DNA of 56,398 nt from Bacteroidales bacterium (GCA_025361485.1 JANYLA010000094.1:1-56398), one strand, 5' to 3'; shown: positions 25,065 through 34,626, counted from the first letter of the stretch. Notes: generated by a model not told the origin, from the letters alone. Numbers and translations: made by a program.

Positions 25065-25949
25065 ATGGGACACGAACATTTACATAGCATAAATAGTATT
25101 GGAAGAGCTTTTAGGATAGGGATTCTAATAAATATCTTATTTATTGCTGTTGAGGTTTGGTTTGGTCTGTTTTCAAATTCTACCGCATTACTGGCCGATG
25201 CAGGTCACAATCTAAGCGATGTTCTTGCATTGGTTTTCTCTTGGTTTGCGATTATTATTTCAAAACGGAAACCTAGTCTTCGCTTTACTTATGGATTAAG
25301 AAGAACAACCATACTTACGGCAATAATTAATACCTTTTTGCTCATTGTAACAGTTGGTTTTATTGCTTGGGAGGCCATTTTGCGTATCGAGTCGGGTGTT
25401 CAAATTAATAGCCAGACAATCATCATGGTTGCTTCATTAGGAATACTAGTAAATGGATTCACAGCCTTTCTATTTATTAAAGGAAAGGAACATGACCTAA
25501 ATATAAAAAGTTCATTTCTCCATTTTGTTGCAGATGCCTTAGTTTCACTTGGAGTTGTAATTGCTGGTATCATTATCTTGTTTACAGGTATTACATGGAT
25601 TGACTCTGTTGTAAGCTTAATCATCGCAGCATTTATCCTTTTCAGCTCCTATCGATTGCTTATCGATTCCATAAATCTGGCTTTGGATGCTGTTCCTAAG
25701 GATATTGACATCAATGCCGTTTCTGAATATCTTTTAGCTTTAAAGGATGTTTGTTCAATTCACGATTTGCACATTTGGGCCCTAAGCACATCTGAAACAG
25801 CCTTAACCGTTCATCTTGTTACCGATAGTTCTATTGGCGATAACTTACTCCATGAAATTAACCATTACCTCGATGCCAATTTTGGTATTAAGCACTCCAC
25901 AATTCAGATTGAGCAGTTGGGTTCTAAGCCTTGTTTTCCTTGTATTTAG
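25065..25949 (+). CDS. CDF-family cation exporter (CzcD/ZitB-like)
   Basis: 294 residues with six transmembrane segments. The metal-site pair is His48/Asp52 in LLADAGHNLSDVLAL. A second HFVADALVSLGV motif (about 151-162) gives the matching His/Asp pair, the HD-HD arrangement of zinc-type CDFs. A cytoplasmic C-terminal domain (about 205-285) is present, ending in CFPC. It exports Zn, Cd or Co from the cytoplasm by proton antiport. It follows the Cus-type genes, so the block covers both cytoplasmic and periplasmic export. Confidence 0.95.
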   Translation: MGHEHLHSINSIGRAFRIGILINILFIAVEVWFGLFSNSTALLADAGHNLSDVLALVFSWFAIIISKRKPSLRFTYGLRRTTILTAIINTFLLIVTVGFIAWEAILRIESGVQINSQTIIMVASLGILVNGFTAFLFIKGKEHDLNIKSSFLHFVADALVSLGVVIAGIIILFTGITWIDSVVSLIIAAFILFSSYRLLIDSINLALDAVPKDIDINAVSEYLLALKDVCSIHDLHIWALSTSETALTVHLVTDSSIGDNLLHEINHYLDANFGIKHSTIQIEQLGSKPCFPCI

Positions 25950-26028
25950 TCTTCTTAAGTAATTATTCTAACATTCTTTTAGAAGTGTTAATAATATTTA
26001 ATTTGTAATTGAACTTTCAAATTTTGTT

Positions 26029-26036
26029 TACATTTG
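26029..26036 (+). promoter_or_regulatory. -7 promoter box TACATTTG for the M16 peptidase
   Basis: A perfect TAnnTTTG with a TTTG at 26002-26005 in the -33 area; predicted start near 26042 and ATG at 26077. Confidence 0.6.
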
Positions 26037-26076
26037 ATATTAATTAACTAATTTTTAACCTAAAATTATTATTAAA

Positions 26077-28887
26077 ATGAGAAGAATTTATTCAACATTG
26101 TTATTCTTTCTTTCTGCAATGTTTATTTCTAATGCACAACCAAAGCAGATCGATTGGAATTCACCTGCTCCTGTTGACCCTAATTTCAGAATAGGAAAGC
26201 TTGAGAACGGCTTAACTTATTATATTCGAAAAAATTCTGAACCAAAGCAGCGTGCAGAGTTCTATATCGCTCAAAACGTAGGTGCTATACTCGAAGAAGA
26301 TAGTCAAAACGGCTTGGCTCACTTTCTTGAACATATGTGCTTTAACGGTACGAAAAATTTCCCCGGTAAAAAGTTACTAAACTATTTTGAATCAGTAGGT
26401 GTTAAGTTCGGACAAAATATTAATGCATATACATCATTAGATCAAACTGTTTATAACCTATCCGATGTACCTACAACACGCGAAGGAATTATTGATTCAG
26501 CCCTTTTGGTTTTGCACGATTGGTCAAACTTTGTTTCGTTGGAAGATAAAGAGATAGATAACGAACGGGGTGTAATCCGCGAAGAGTGGAGAACTGGTCG
26601 TGGCCCTGAAGCAAGAATGCGCAAGGAGTTAAGTCCAATAATGTTTAAAGATTCAAAATATGCAAAACGCGATGTTATTGGCGATATTGATGTGATTAAC
26701 AACTTTAAATATCAAACCATTAAGGATTATTATGCAAAATGGTATCGTCCAGATTTACAATCAATCGTGATTGTTGGTGATATTGATGTGGATAAGATTG
26801 AGCAAAAGATTAAAACCTTATTTGCTGATATCAAAAAGCCTGTTAATCCTGCTAAGAGAGAGTTTTTTGAACTTCCCGATAATGTTGAACCCCTAATTGG
26901 TATTGCTAACGATGCCGAAGCTCGTAATACAATGGTTACTGTTTTTATAAAGCAAAAAACCGATATTAACGAGCCTAAAAATCTTGGTTATTTAAGAACT
27001 TCAATTCAGCGTTCACTTATTTCAAGCATGATGAATGCTCGTTATAGCGAGTTAATTCAGAAACCAAATCCACCTTTTGTATTCGCTGGTTTTGCAATTG
27101 GTTCACTTGTTAGGACCAGGGATGTTGTTTATCTTTATTCTGCTGCAAAGAACGACAATGTTACTGATGGTGTAAAAGGTTTAATCCGCGAGGCACAAAG
27201 GATAAAACAATTTGGCTTTACTTCTACAGAACTTGAGCGTATGAAGTCTGATTATCTTCGTGGTTTAGAGAATCAATTGAAAGAAAAGGATAAAGAAAAA
27301 AATGAAAAATTTGTTAACGAGTGCGTTAATAATTTCCTCGAAAATGAGCCAATTCCTGGTATCCAATTCGAATATATGTTTGCAGCAGGTGTTCTTCCAT
27401 CAATCTCAATTGATGAGATTAACGCATATGCAAAAAGTATGATTACTGAGCAAAACTTGGTAATTACAATTAACGCTCCTAAAAAAGATGGCATTAAACT
27501 TCCAACAGTTGATGAGGTTTCAAAAGCAATAAAAGATGTTTATGCTGAAAAGCTAGAGGCTTATGTAGATAAGGTTTCGAATAAGCCATTAGTTGAGAAC
27601 CTTGCTTCAGTTGGTAAAGTTACTGCAGCTAAAGAGGATAAAGATTTTGGTACTACAGAGTGGACATTATCAAATGGCGTGAAGGTTGTTTTTAAGAAAA
27701 CAGATTTTAAAGCAGATGAGGTTCAACTAAACGCATTTAGTAAAGGTGGGATATCCTTGGTTGATGTTAAAACTCTTCCTTCTGCATCTTTTGCTTCGCA
27801 GCTTGTTGCTAATGGAGGTGTTGGTGAGTTTTCTAGCACCGATTTAGAGAAAATGCTTGCAGGAAAAGTTGTTGGTGTTTCTCCTATGATTACTGAAGCT
27901 AGCGAAGGATTCATGGGTAGTTCATCGCCGAAGGATTTCGAAACAATGTTGCAGTTAGTATATTTATATTTCACTCAACCACGTGAAGATGAGCAAACAT
28001 ACACTTCGTTTATGGATAGAATGAAGGCATATTATGCAAACGCTGGTGCCGATCCACGTATGTCATTCCGCGATAGCGTTTCTATAATGATGGCTAACCA
28101 TAGTCCAAGGGTTATGCCTATGAATGTTGACTTTTTGAATAAGATAAGCTACAAACAAAGCCTTGATTTCTATAAAAACAGATTTGCTGATGCTTCTGAC
28201 TTCATTTTCGTTTTTGTTGGGAATGTTAACCCTGATGAGGTTAAAGGTTTAGTAGAGAAGTACATTGGAGGTTTACCAAGTATTAAGAGAGTTGAAGCAG
28301 CTAAGGATAATAATGTTCGTCCTCCAAAGGGCAAGGTTCAAAACTATTTCAAGAAACCTTTGAAAGATCCAAAAGCAACAGTCAATATTGCTTATACTGG
28401 TGATATGGATTACACACTTGAAAATAAATTATTAGTTGATGTCGTTAAAAGCGTATTAAACAATAGGTATATTGACGAGATTCGCGAAAAAGAGGGTGCT
28501 TCTTATGGTGTTGGTGTTAGGGCTTATGTAAGAAATTTCCCCTATCCATCATTTGGTGCTATATTTAATTTTGATACTGATCCTGCTCGTAAAGAAAGGA
28601 TGATTGAAATTATTCACAATGAGGTTAAGGTTATTATGACCCAAGGGCCATCAGAAGATAATCTGGTAAAAGCAAAAGAGTTTATGCTAAAACAGTTCGA
28701 TCAAAATCAGCGTGAGAACGGCTACTGGTCGAGCGCAATTCGCGAAAAGTACGAGAATGGTCTTGATATTAATTCAAAATACAAAGAGTTGGTAAACGGA
28801 ATTACTGTTGAGAAAGTAAGGGCTATGGCTGAGAAAATGTTTAAACAGGGCAACATTGTTGAAGTTGTTATGTCTCCTGCTGAATAA
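26077..28887 (+). CDS. exported M16-family zinc metallopeptidase (pitrilysin/PqqL type)
   Basis: 936 residues. A signal peptide (1-20) is followed by two M16 halves. The inverted zinc motif HFLEH is at 82-86 (His82, catalytic Glu85, His86), with the distal ligand Glu163 in DNERGVIREEW. The C-terminal half (about 540-936) is the inactive partner, with a late Arg-Tyr-type substrate region (NNRYIDEIREKEGASYGVGV). These clam-shell enzymes degrade short peptides in the periplasm; some family members are linked to TonB-type peptide or siderophore use. Monocistronic, own promoter and terminator. Confidence 0.95.
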   Translation: MRRIYSTLLFFLSAMFISNAQPKQIDWNSPAPVDPNFRIGKLENGLTYYIRKNSEPKQRAEFYIAQNVGAILEEDSQNGLAHFLEHMCFNGTKNFPGKKLLNYFESVGVKFGQNINAYTSLDQTVYNLSDVPTTREGIIDSALLVLHDWSNFVSLEDKEIDNERGVIREEWRTGRGPEARMRKELSPIMFKDSKYAKRDVIGDIDVINNFKYQTIKDYYAKWYRPDLQSIVIVGDIDVDKIEQKIKTLFADIKKPVNPAKREFFELPDNVEPLIGIANDAEARNTMVTVFIKQKTDINEPKNLGYLRTSIQRSLISSMMNARYSELIQKPNPPFVFAGFAIGSLVRTRDVVYLYSAAKNDNVTDGVKGLIREAQRIKQFGFTSTELERMKSDYLRGLENQLKEKDKEKNEKFVNECVNNFLENEPIPGIQFEYMFAAGVLPSISIDEINAYAKSMITEQNLVITINAPKKDGIKLPTVDEVSKAIKDVYAEKLEAYVDKVSNKPLVENLASVGKVTAAKEDKDFGTTEWTLSNGVKVVFKKTDFKADEVQLNAFSKGGISLVDVKTLPSASFASQLVANGGVGEFSSTDLEKMLAGKVVGVSPMITEASEGFMGSSSPKDFETMLQLVYLYFTQPREDEQTYTSFMDRMKAYYANAGADPRMSFRDSVSIMMANHSPRVMPMNVDFLNKISYKQSLDFYKNRFADASDFIFVFVGNVNPDEVKGLVEKYIGGLPSIKRVEAAKDNNVRPPKGKVQNYFKKPLKDPKATVNIAYTGDMDYTLENKLLVDVVKSVLNNRYIDEIREKEGASYGVGVRAYVRNFPYPSFGAIFNFDTDPARKERMIEIIHNEVKVIMTQGPSEDNLVKAKEFMLKQFDQNQRENGYWSSAIREKYENGLDINSKYKELVNGITVEKVRAMAEKMFKQGNIVEVVMSPAE

Positions 28888-28910
28888 TCAATATAACTGA
28901 ATTTTTATTT

Positions 28911-28943
28911 AAGCGATGCAGAAAACTCTGCATCGCTTTTTTT
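28911..28943 (+). terminator. rho-independent terminator
   Basis: A 12-bp perfect stem AAGCGATGCAGA with its complement around AAAC, followed by a 7-T run. Confidence 0.94.
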
Positions 28944-29042
28944 GTTCATAATGTCATAGAGTTAATGTAACAAATATTGCTTTTTCAGTGTTTGTAAATT
29001 AACTTATTTGTCTATATTGTATTTTATAATACTCAAACAGCC

Positions 29043-30113
29043 ATGGGAAAACAAATTGTAATTGTTATTAATCCAGGGTCTACTTCTACCAAAATTGCTA
29101 TTTATCATAGAAATGGTGAGATACACTCTGAGAATATAAAACATCATCAATTTGAACTCGATAAATTTAATCGAGTAACGGATCAGTTAGATTATCGTTA
29201 CGAGATGATAAAGGAATGGTTAAATCATTTTTTTAAATCGAAAGAGTTTGTAGTGGTTGGGATTGTAGGTCGAGGAGGTATTGTTAAACCTATCGTTGGC
29301 GGTACTTTTAGAATTTCCGAATCATTTCTTAAAGATGCCATGGAATGTACCTACGGTGAACATGCATCAAATCTAGGTGGGTTACTTGCTAATAGACTAA
29401 AAGCAGAGTTTTCTATTACGGAAACATATACCGTTGATCCTGTTTCGTGTGATAACATGTGGCCTAAAGCTAAAATTTCAGGTGTCCCTGGAATAGAAAG
29501 AGATGGAAGAGGGCATCCCTTAAATATGAAGATGACCGCTAGGAAAATTGCAAAGAAACAGAATATTTCTTTTAGCGAAACTTGCTATGTGATTGCCCAT
29601 TTAGGAGGTGGTATATCAATCTCCTTAGTCATCGGTGGAAAACTAGTGGATATCAATGATGGGTTGTTAGGCATGGGGCCATTTACTCCGAATAGGGCCG
29701 GAGCCCTCCCACTTCGTGGAGTTATGAAGCTTTGTTACAGCAAATCACAAAAAGAGGTTGAAACTTTACTGTCAAAAAATAGCGGACTCAAAGCCTATCT
29801 TGGAACAGAAGATGTTCGTGAGGTTTTAAAAATGGTTGAGGATGGCAATGAGCAAGCAGCACTTATCTACGAGGCTTTTGTATATCAAATAGCCAAGGAG
29901 ATCGGGGCGTACTTTGCTGCATCAAAATGTAAGGCACAGGCAATCATTATAACAGGAGGAATTGCGTATAATGAGAAGTTTAATAATGATTTGCGAGATT
30001 ATGTTGGAAACCTGACTGAATTCCATGTTTACCCTGGCGAGAACGAGATGGAGGCATTGGCCGAAGGTGCATTCAGAGTGATTGACCTAGAGGAGAGGGC
30101 TCAAGAATATTAA
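29043..30113 (+). CDS. buk: butyrate kinase
   Basis: 356 residues, normal length. ASKHA-fold kinase: NPGSTSTK phosphate loop (10-17), VGRGGIVKPIVGGTF (78-92), AHLGGGISI (196-204) and GPFTPNRAGALP (221-232) are hallmarks separating it from acetate kinase. It makes butyrate (or branched-chain acids) plus ATP from the acyl phosphate. The usual partner, phosphotransbutyrylase (ptb), is not beside it in this window, so that activity must come from elsewhere. It fits a fermenting amino-acid user. The next gene is 20 nt away but of an unrelated class. Confidence 0.94.
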   Translation: MGKQIVIVINPGSTSTKIAIYHRNGEIHSENIKHHQFELDKFNRVTDQLDYRYEMIKEWLNHFFKSKEFVVVGIVGRGGIVKPIVGGTFRISESFLKDAMECTYGEHASNLGGLLANRLKAEFSITETYTVDPVSCDNMWPKAKISGVPGIERDGRGHPLNMKMTARKIAKKQNISFSETCYVIAHLGGGISISLVIGGKLVDINDGLLGMGPFTPNRAGALPLRGVMKLCYSKSQKEVETLLSKNSGLKAYLGTEDVREVLKMVEDGNEQAALIYEAFVYQIAKEIGAYFAASKCKAQAIIITGGIAYNEKFNNDLRDYVGNLTEFHVYPGENEMEALAEGAFRVIDLEERAQEY

Positions 30114-30133
30114 TTGAATAAAAAAAACACTAA

Positions 30134-32359
30134 GTGCAGAAATTAAAATTGAAAGTAGGGTTTACAATACTGTTAACGACAGTAAACATATTTGCGTATG
30201 CTCAGAACCCTACCATTGATTCTCTTCGCTCTCTTCTCAAACATGATAAAATAGATTCTATTAGGGTTAATCACCTTATCGATATTTCATGGGAATTACA
30301 GTATTCCAATCCCGATTCGTCAATTATTTTTGCAAATCAAGCGCTTGATATTTTAAGTAATTCTAAAAATATTCCCGAATCAAAGAGGCAACTCGGGATA
30401 GGAGCCTGTTTCCACCAATTAGGACAATTTTACAGGTTGATAGGTGATTACAGGAGATCGCTCGATTTCGATTTTAAAGCACTAGCAATGTGGGATAAAC
30501 TTGAAGTTGAGGCTGAATCAAAAAACAAATCCCAGTTTTTAATTCGTAAAGCAAAAACGCTAGGCAATATTGGAGTTATTTACGATGAACATAAGGATTA
30601 TCAAAAAGCACTCGATTACTATTTTAAAGCATTACGAATTGACGAAAAGTTGGCAAGAAAGAAAGGTATTGCAACAAAACTAGGTAATATAGGGCTTGTT
30701 TATAAAAATCAAGCAGCCTCAAAACCGATAACTTTAGCAAATAAGATAATTATTGATTCATTATATCGAAAGGCTTTGAACTATTATTTCAAAGCTTTGA
30801 AAATAGATAAAGAGATAGGAAATCAAATTAATATAGAAATATGGCTTGGCAATATTGGGGTAGTTTACGATGAGCAAAAAGACTACAATAAGGCGTTAAA
30901 CTATTATTTTATGGCACTGAAAATTGCTGAACAACTTGATGATAAGAGCGGTGTTGCGAGGCAATCTAATAACATCGGTTTACTATATACAAATCAAAAA
31001 AGATACAAGGAGGCTTATGATTACATTTATCGCTCTTTTGTGTTAACGAGCAGTATTGGTGAATTATTTGATCTTCAAGATGTTTATCTAAGTTTAGGTA
31101 ATCTATATGAAAAGTCTGATATTCCGCTAGCCGATTCGCTTGGGGGCAAATTAGGAACAAATGAACAAATGCGACTTCGTTCGTTATATTATTATCGTCA
31201 ATACATCGCTATACACGACACGCTATTTAGTAATGATAGTAAAAAGCATCTTGTGCAAATTGAGATGAACTATGAGTTTGATAAAAAAGAAATGATTACA
31301 AAAGCTGAAAATAAGAGACAGAGAATAATGATTTGGTCTGTTGTTTTAGGTCTTATTTTTGTTTTGTTTTTTGCAGGTTATATTTTCCGTTCACTTCATA
31401 TCACTCGCATACAAAAGAATACTATTGAGGAGCAAAAACAATTGGTTGATGCGAAAAATGAAATTCTCAATCAGCAAAATGAAGAAATCAGCTCTCAGCG
31501 AGACGAGATAGAGGCGCAGCGAGACGAGATAGAGGCGCAGCGAGATACGGTTACTGTGCAAAAAGAGATAATTGAAGTAATACATAAGAAGGTTTCAGAT
31601 AGTATTATCTACGCCAAGCGAATTCAGGAAGCCGTGCTTCCTTCAAGCAAATATGCAGATACTATTCTTAATGATCATTTTATTCTTTTTAAACCCAAAG
31701 ATGTAGTATCTGGTGATTTTTACTGGGCTACGAAAATTAACGAATGGCTTATTTTTGCTGTTGCTGACTGTACTGGGCATGGTGTTCCAGGTGCATTCAT
31801 GAGTATGTTAGGAATATCATTTTTAAATGAAATTGTTCGAAAAAAAGAAATTCTACAAGCTTCGGAGGTGCTTGAGCAATTGCGTTTCTCTGTAATTGAA
31901 GCATTGAAACAATCCTTTGAAGTTGGTAGACCAAAAGACGGAATGGACATAGCACTCTGTATACTAAATTTGAATACACACGAAATGCAATTTGCTGGAG
32001 CAAACAATTCGATATTTGTTTTGTCAGGCGACACTAAAGAGCTTGCCGAAATTGAGGCAGATAGAATTACAGTTGCTATAAGCCATAATATAAAGCCCTT
32101 TACAAATCACATAATCCAATTACAGAAGGGGGATATCATTTATCTTGCTACCGATGGCTACGAAGATCAGTTTGGGGGTATTGAGAATAAAAAATTTCAA
32201 AAAGTAAAGATTAAACAGTTGTTAGTAGAAAATCAAAATAAGCCGTTGCTAAAACAAAAAGAAATACTTGATAATATCATTGAAGCGTGGATGAATTGTA
32301 ACGAAAAGAAAATCGAACAAACAGATGATATAACTATTATGGGAATTAAAATATCATAA
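30134..32359 (+). CDS. TPR-sensor SpoIIE/PP2C serine phosphatase
   Basis: 741 residues, GTG start chosen because it gives an intact signal peptide (about 1-23). Residues about 25-385 are an extracytoplasmic array of TPR repeats (YFKALRIDEKL-type). One TM (about 399-419) and a coiled coil (about 425-490, with QRDEIEA heptads encoded by a 21-bp tandem repeat) follow. The SpoIIE/PP2C phosphatase (500-741) shows metal-binding Asp in SGDFYWA, ADCTGHGVPGAFMSM and the terminal DDITIMG. It dephosphorylates anti-anti-sigma STAS proteins; a STAS gene lies just downstream on the other strand. Confidence 0.94.
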   Translation: MQKLKLKVGFTILLTTVNIFAYAQNPTIDSLRSLLKHDKIDSIRVNHLIDISWELQYSNPDSSIIFANQALDILSNSKNIPESKRQLGIGACFHQLGQFYRLIGDYRRSLDFDFKALAMWDKLEVEAESKNKSQFLIRKAKTLGNIGVIYDEHKDYQKALDYYFKALRIDEKLARKKGIATKLGNIGLVYKNQAASKPITLANKIIIDSLYRKALNYYFKALKIDKEIGNQINIEIWLGNIGVVYDEQKDYNKALNYYFMALKIAEQLDDKSGVARQSNNIGLLYTNQKRYKEAYDYIYRSFVLTSSIGELFDLQDVYLSLGNLYEKSDIPLADSLGGKLGTNEQMRLRSLYYYRQYIAIHDTLFSNDSKKHLVQIEMNYEFDKKEMITKAENKRQRIMIWSVVLGLIFVLFFAGYIFRSLHITRIQKNTIEEQKQLVDAKNEILNQQNEEISSQRDEIEAQRDEIEAQRDTVTVQKEIIEVIHKKVSDSIIYAKRIQEAVLPSSKYADTILNDHFILFKPKDVVSGDFYWATKINEWLIFAVADCTGHGVPGAFMSMLGISFLNEIVRKKEILQASEVLEQLRFSVIEALKQSFEVGRPKDGMDIALCILNLNTHEMQFAGANNSIFVLSGDTKELAEIEADRITVAISHNIKPFTNHIIQLQKGDIIYLATDGYEDQFGGIENKKFQKVKIKQLLVENQNKPLLKQKEILDNIIEAWMNCNEKKIEQTDDITIMGIKIS
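31496..31547 (+). repeat. in-frame 21-bp tandem repeat (about 2.4 copies)
   Basis: The 21-bp unit starting CAGCGAGACGAG repeats exactly at 31496 and 31517, with a partial third copy at 31538. It encodes QRDEIEA heptads in the coiled coil. Copy change would keep the frame. Confidence 0.95.
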
Positions 32360-32464
32360 CACTATTGATGAACCGCAAAAGACACCCCGTTTTCAGTCAA
32401 TAATTGATTGGCAGTTGAATTAAAGAATATGATTACAAAATTTCTTTTTGCCATTATAAATTTA

Positions 32465-32505
32465 AAAAGAAGAGTCGGTTTTAAACCAACTCTTCTTTTG
32501 TGTTT
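32465..32505. terminator. bidirectional hairpin terminator
   Basis: 32465-32475 pairs with 32489-32499. The stem extends inward with one mismatch, and T-rich sequence follows. It lies between the phosphatase (+) and the STAS gene (-). Confidence 0.85.
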
Positions 32506-32522
32506 TTTATATAAAAGGCTAT

Positions 32523-32858
32523 TTATTCAAATCCTTTTATGCATTCGTCAATGTTGTTGCGTATATCAAACACCGTTTGAAGTTGAAGTAACTTAACGAG
32601 TTCCATCACCTCAGGTGAAATATTACATAGTTTAAGAAGACTTTGGTGATTCTTACAGGTTCTAAGAATCGATAGGAGCATACCAAAACCGGTACTGTCG
32701 ATATAGTTAATACCATCGAGGTTTAATACCAATTTTGAGTGTGGTGTAATAAGTTTTGTAACCTCTACCTTTATTTTTTGGGATACGGTAACATTGATCT
32801 TATTATCTTGGTCGAATGAAACAACCATTACATTTCCGATATTATCTACTTTAAGCAT
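32523..32858 (-). CDS. STAS-domain anti-sigma-factor antagonist
   Basis: 111 residues, a single STAS domain. The phosphorylatable serine is Ser55 in NYIDSTGFGMLL, followed by a typical C-terminal helix pair. In partner switching, unphosphorylated STAS proteins bind an anti-sigma kinase and release its target; a SpoIIE phosphatase restores the active form. The phosphatase encoded convergently at 30134 is the natural partner. It is 7 nt downstream of the HPt gene, so the two are co-transcribed. No anti-sigma kinase gene is seen nearby. Confidence 0.94.
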   Translation of the reverse strand: MLKVDNIGNVMVVSFDQDNKINVTVSQKIKVEVTKLITPHSKLVLNLDGINYIDSTGFGMLLSILRTCKNHQSLLKLCNISPEVMELVKLLQLQTVFDIRNNIDECIKGFE

Positions 32859-32865
32859 GGCGCTT

Positions 32866-33222
32866 TTATTTTAGTTTTATTAATATTTCGTTTAATTCAA
32901 TTATCGCTTCATTTGATATGGATTTGAATTTTGATATGAAAACCGGGTATCTATCATCGTTTTTTCCTTCCTTTGAAATATTTTCAAGAGTTTTCATATC
33001 AGTTGTGAGTTCATCTATACCCATCATTGCAACAGAACTCTTAATTTTATGAGCAAGTTTCCCAAGTAAAATAAAATCACCCTTATAATACAGATCATCT
33101 AATTGCTCAGAAAAAATGGGTACCTGTTTAATGAACATCTCTATTAAGTCACATGCCAAATCCTGATTACCCTCTGATATCTCATCGAGATAATCGGTAT
33201 TTATGTGTTTAAAGTTCTCCAT
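32866..33222 (-). CDS. HPt-domain phosphotransfer protein
   Basis: 118 residues, all alpha. The phosphoacceptor is His58 in LGKLAHKIKSSVAMMG, the usual HPt signature. Stand-alone HPt proteins carry phosphate between hybrid kinases and receivers. With STAS directly behind it, this links a phosphorelay to a partner-switching branch. A minus-strand perfect -7 box TATTTTTG (33272-33279) gives a start near 33264. Confidence 0.93.
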   Translation of the reverse strand: MENFKHINTDYLDEISEGNQDLACDLIEMFIKQVPIFSEQLDDLYYKGDFILLGKLAHKIKSSVAMMGIDELTTDMKTLENISKEGKNDDRYPVFISKFKSISNEAIIELNEILIKLK

Positions 33223-33271
33223 TTTAATTTAAAAAGGCAACTGTTTTTGATAGATGTTAATAAACCTTAGG

Positions 33272-33279
33272 CAAAAATA
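33272..33279 (-). promoter_or_regulatory. -7 box TATTTTTG for the HPt-STAS operon
   Basis: A perfect TAnnTTTG on the minus strand, 50 nt before the ATG at 33222. Confidence 0.5.
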
Positions 33280-33329
33280 AGCTAACATTCCATTTTTATG
33301 GCATTAATTTAAATAAAAAAAAAGGAAGG

Positions 33330-33341
33330 TGATCTAGATCA
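33330..33341. promoter_or_regulatory. CRP/FNR-type palindrome TGAT-CTAG-ATCA
   Basis: A perfect 12-bp palindrome with the TGAT-N4-ATCA layout. Its centre is about 71 nt upstream of the predicted HPt-STAS start and about 125 nt upstream of the gcvT start. Confidence 0.45.
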
Positions 33342-33446
33342 TCATGTTTTAAGGATTTTGAAACAAGGGATTGAGGTTTGAATTAATCACTTTAATTTGA
33401 TTTGTTAATATTTGAATAAAGTCTCGTAGGTATATCGAAAAAAATG

Positions 33447-33454
33447 TAACTTTG
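33447..33454 (+). promoter_or_regulatory. -7 box TAACTTTG for gcvT
   Basis: A perfect TAnnTTTG 47 nt before the ATG; predicted start near 33461. Confidence 0.6.
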
Positions 33455-33500
33455 TATGTTTTTTTTAGAATCACACATATTTTAATATTACTCTATTACA

Positions 33501-34607
33501 ATGAAAAATACTGCATTTACACAGTTTCACATCGATTTAGGAGCAAAAATGGCCGAGTTTGCAGGCTATAATATGCCAATCGAATACAGTGGAATTAACG
33601 ACGAACACATAACCGTTCGCGAAAAACTTGGCGTTTTTGATGTTTCGCACATGGGCGAGATTTGGGTAAAGGGTACAAAGGCTTTAGAATTTATCCAATA
33701 TGTAACAAGCAACGATGCTTCTGTTCTAGTTGATGGAAAGGTTCAGTATAGCTGTTTCCCAAATGGTAGAGGCGGTATTGTTGATGACCTTCTGGTTTAC
33801 CGAGTTGATAGCGTTACATATCTTTTGGTAGTCAATGCTTCAAATATGGAGAAAGATTGGAACTGGCTTTGTGAGCATGCTCCAAAATTTGGTTTAACGG
33901 TTGGTAAGGAGCTCTATAATGCTTCTGATGAGATTGCTCAACTAGCAATACAAGGACCTCTTGCTCTAAAGGCAATGCAAAAGTTGACTGATGCTTCAGT
34001 TGAGGATATGGAGTATTATACATTTAAGAAAATTTCATTTGCTGGTATTAAAGAGGTGATTTTTGCAACAACAGGTTATACTGGTGCTGGTGGCTGCGAA
34101 ATTTATTGTGCAAATGAAGATGCTGCAAAACTTTGGAAAGCAGTATTTGAGGCTGGTAAAGAGTTTGGAATAAAGCCAATCGGCTTAGGTGCTCGCGATA
34201 CTCTACGTTTGGAGATGGGCTTCTGCTTGTATGGCAATGATATGAATGATGAAGTTTCTTCAATCGAAGCCGGACTAGGCTGGATTACCAAATTTGTTGA
34301 TGGTAAAAACTTTATCAACCGCGATATTTGGGAGAAGCATAAAAAAGAAGGTGCCGATAAAATGCTGAAAGGTTTTATCATGATTGAGCGTGGTATCCCA
34401 CGTCAACATTATATTATTTATGATGCTCAGGGTAATGAAATAGGCGAAGTAACATCAGGTACGATGTCACCAATGAGCAAACAGGGTATAGGTATGGGTT
34501 ACTTGAAAAAAGGTTTTTGGAAAGAAGGAACCGAGGTTTTTATCGGAATTAGAGATAAAAAGTTGAAGGCGAAAGTTGTAAAACCACCTTTCCATTTGGC
34601 TAAATAA
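33501..34607 (+). CDS. gcvT: aminomethyltransferase (glycine cleavage T protein)
   Basis: 368 residues, full length. The early motifs [18 protein letters not shown], the folate-site region and [11 protein letters not shown] (near 193-203) are those of GcvT. The C-terminal barrel (about 285-368, [11 protein letters not shown]) is complete. It transfers the methylene of the aminomethyl-lipoyl H protein to tetrahydrofolate and releases ammonia. gcvP and gcvH are not beside it. Its place just before the serine-synthesis genes links glycine/serine and one-carbon metabolism. Confidence 0.96.
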   Translation: MKNTAFTQFHIDLGAKMAEFAGYNMPIEYSGINDEHITVREKLGVFDVSHMGEIWVKGTKALEFIQYVTSNDASVLVDGKVQYSCFPNGRGGIVDDLLVYRVDSVTYLLVVNASNMEKDWNWLCEHAPKFGLTVGKELYNASDEIAQLAIQGPLALKAMQKLTDASVEDMEYYTFKKISFAGIKEVIFATTGYTGAGGCEIYCANEDAAKLWKAVFEAGKEFGIKPIGLGARDTLRLEMGFCLYGNDMNDEVSSIEAGLGWITKFVDGKNFINRDIWEKHKKEGADKMLKGFIMIERGIPRQHYIIYDAQGNEIGEVTSGTMSPMSKQGIGMGYLKKGFWKEGTEVFIGIRDKKLKAKVVKPPFHLAK

Positions 34608-34626
34608 CATACCTCTATAACATATA

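Noticed and set aside
32408-32596. 62-codon plus-strand frame over the terminator and STAS 3' end
   Set aside because: Overlaps a hairpin and an intact gene on the other strand.
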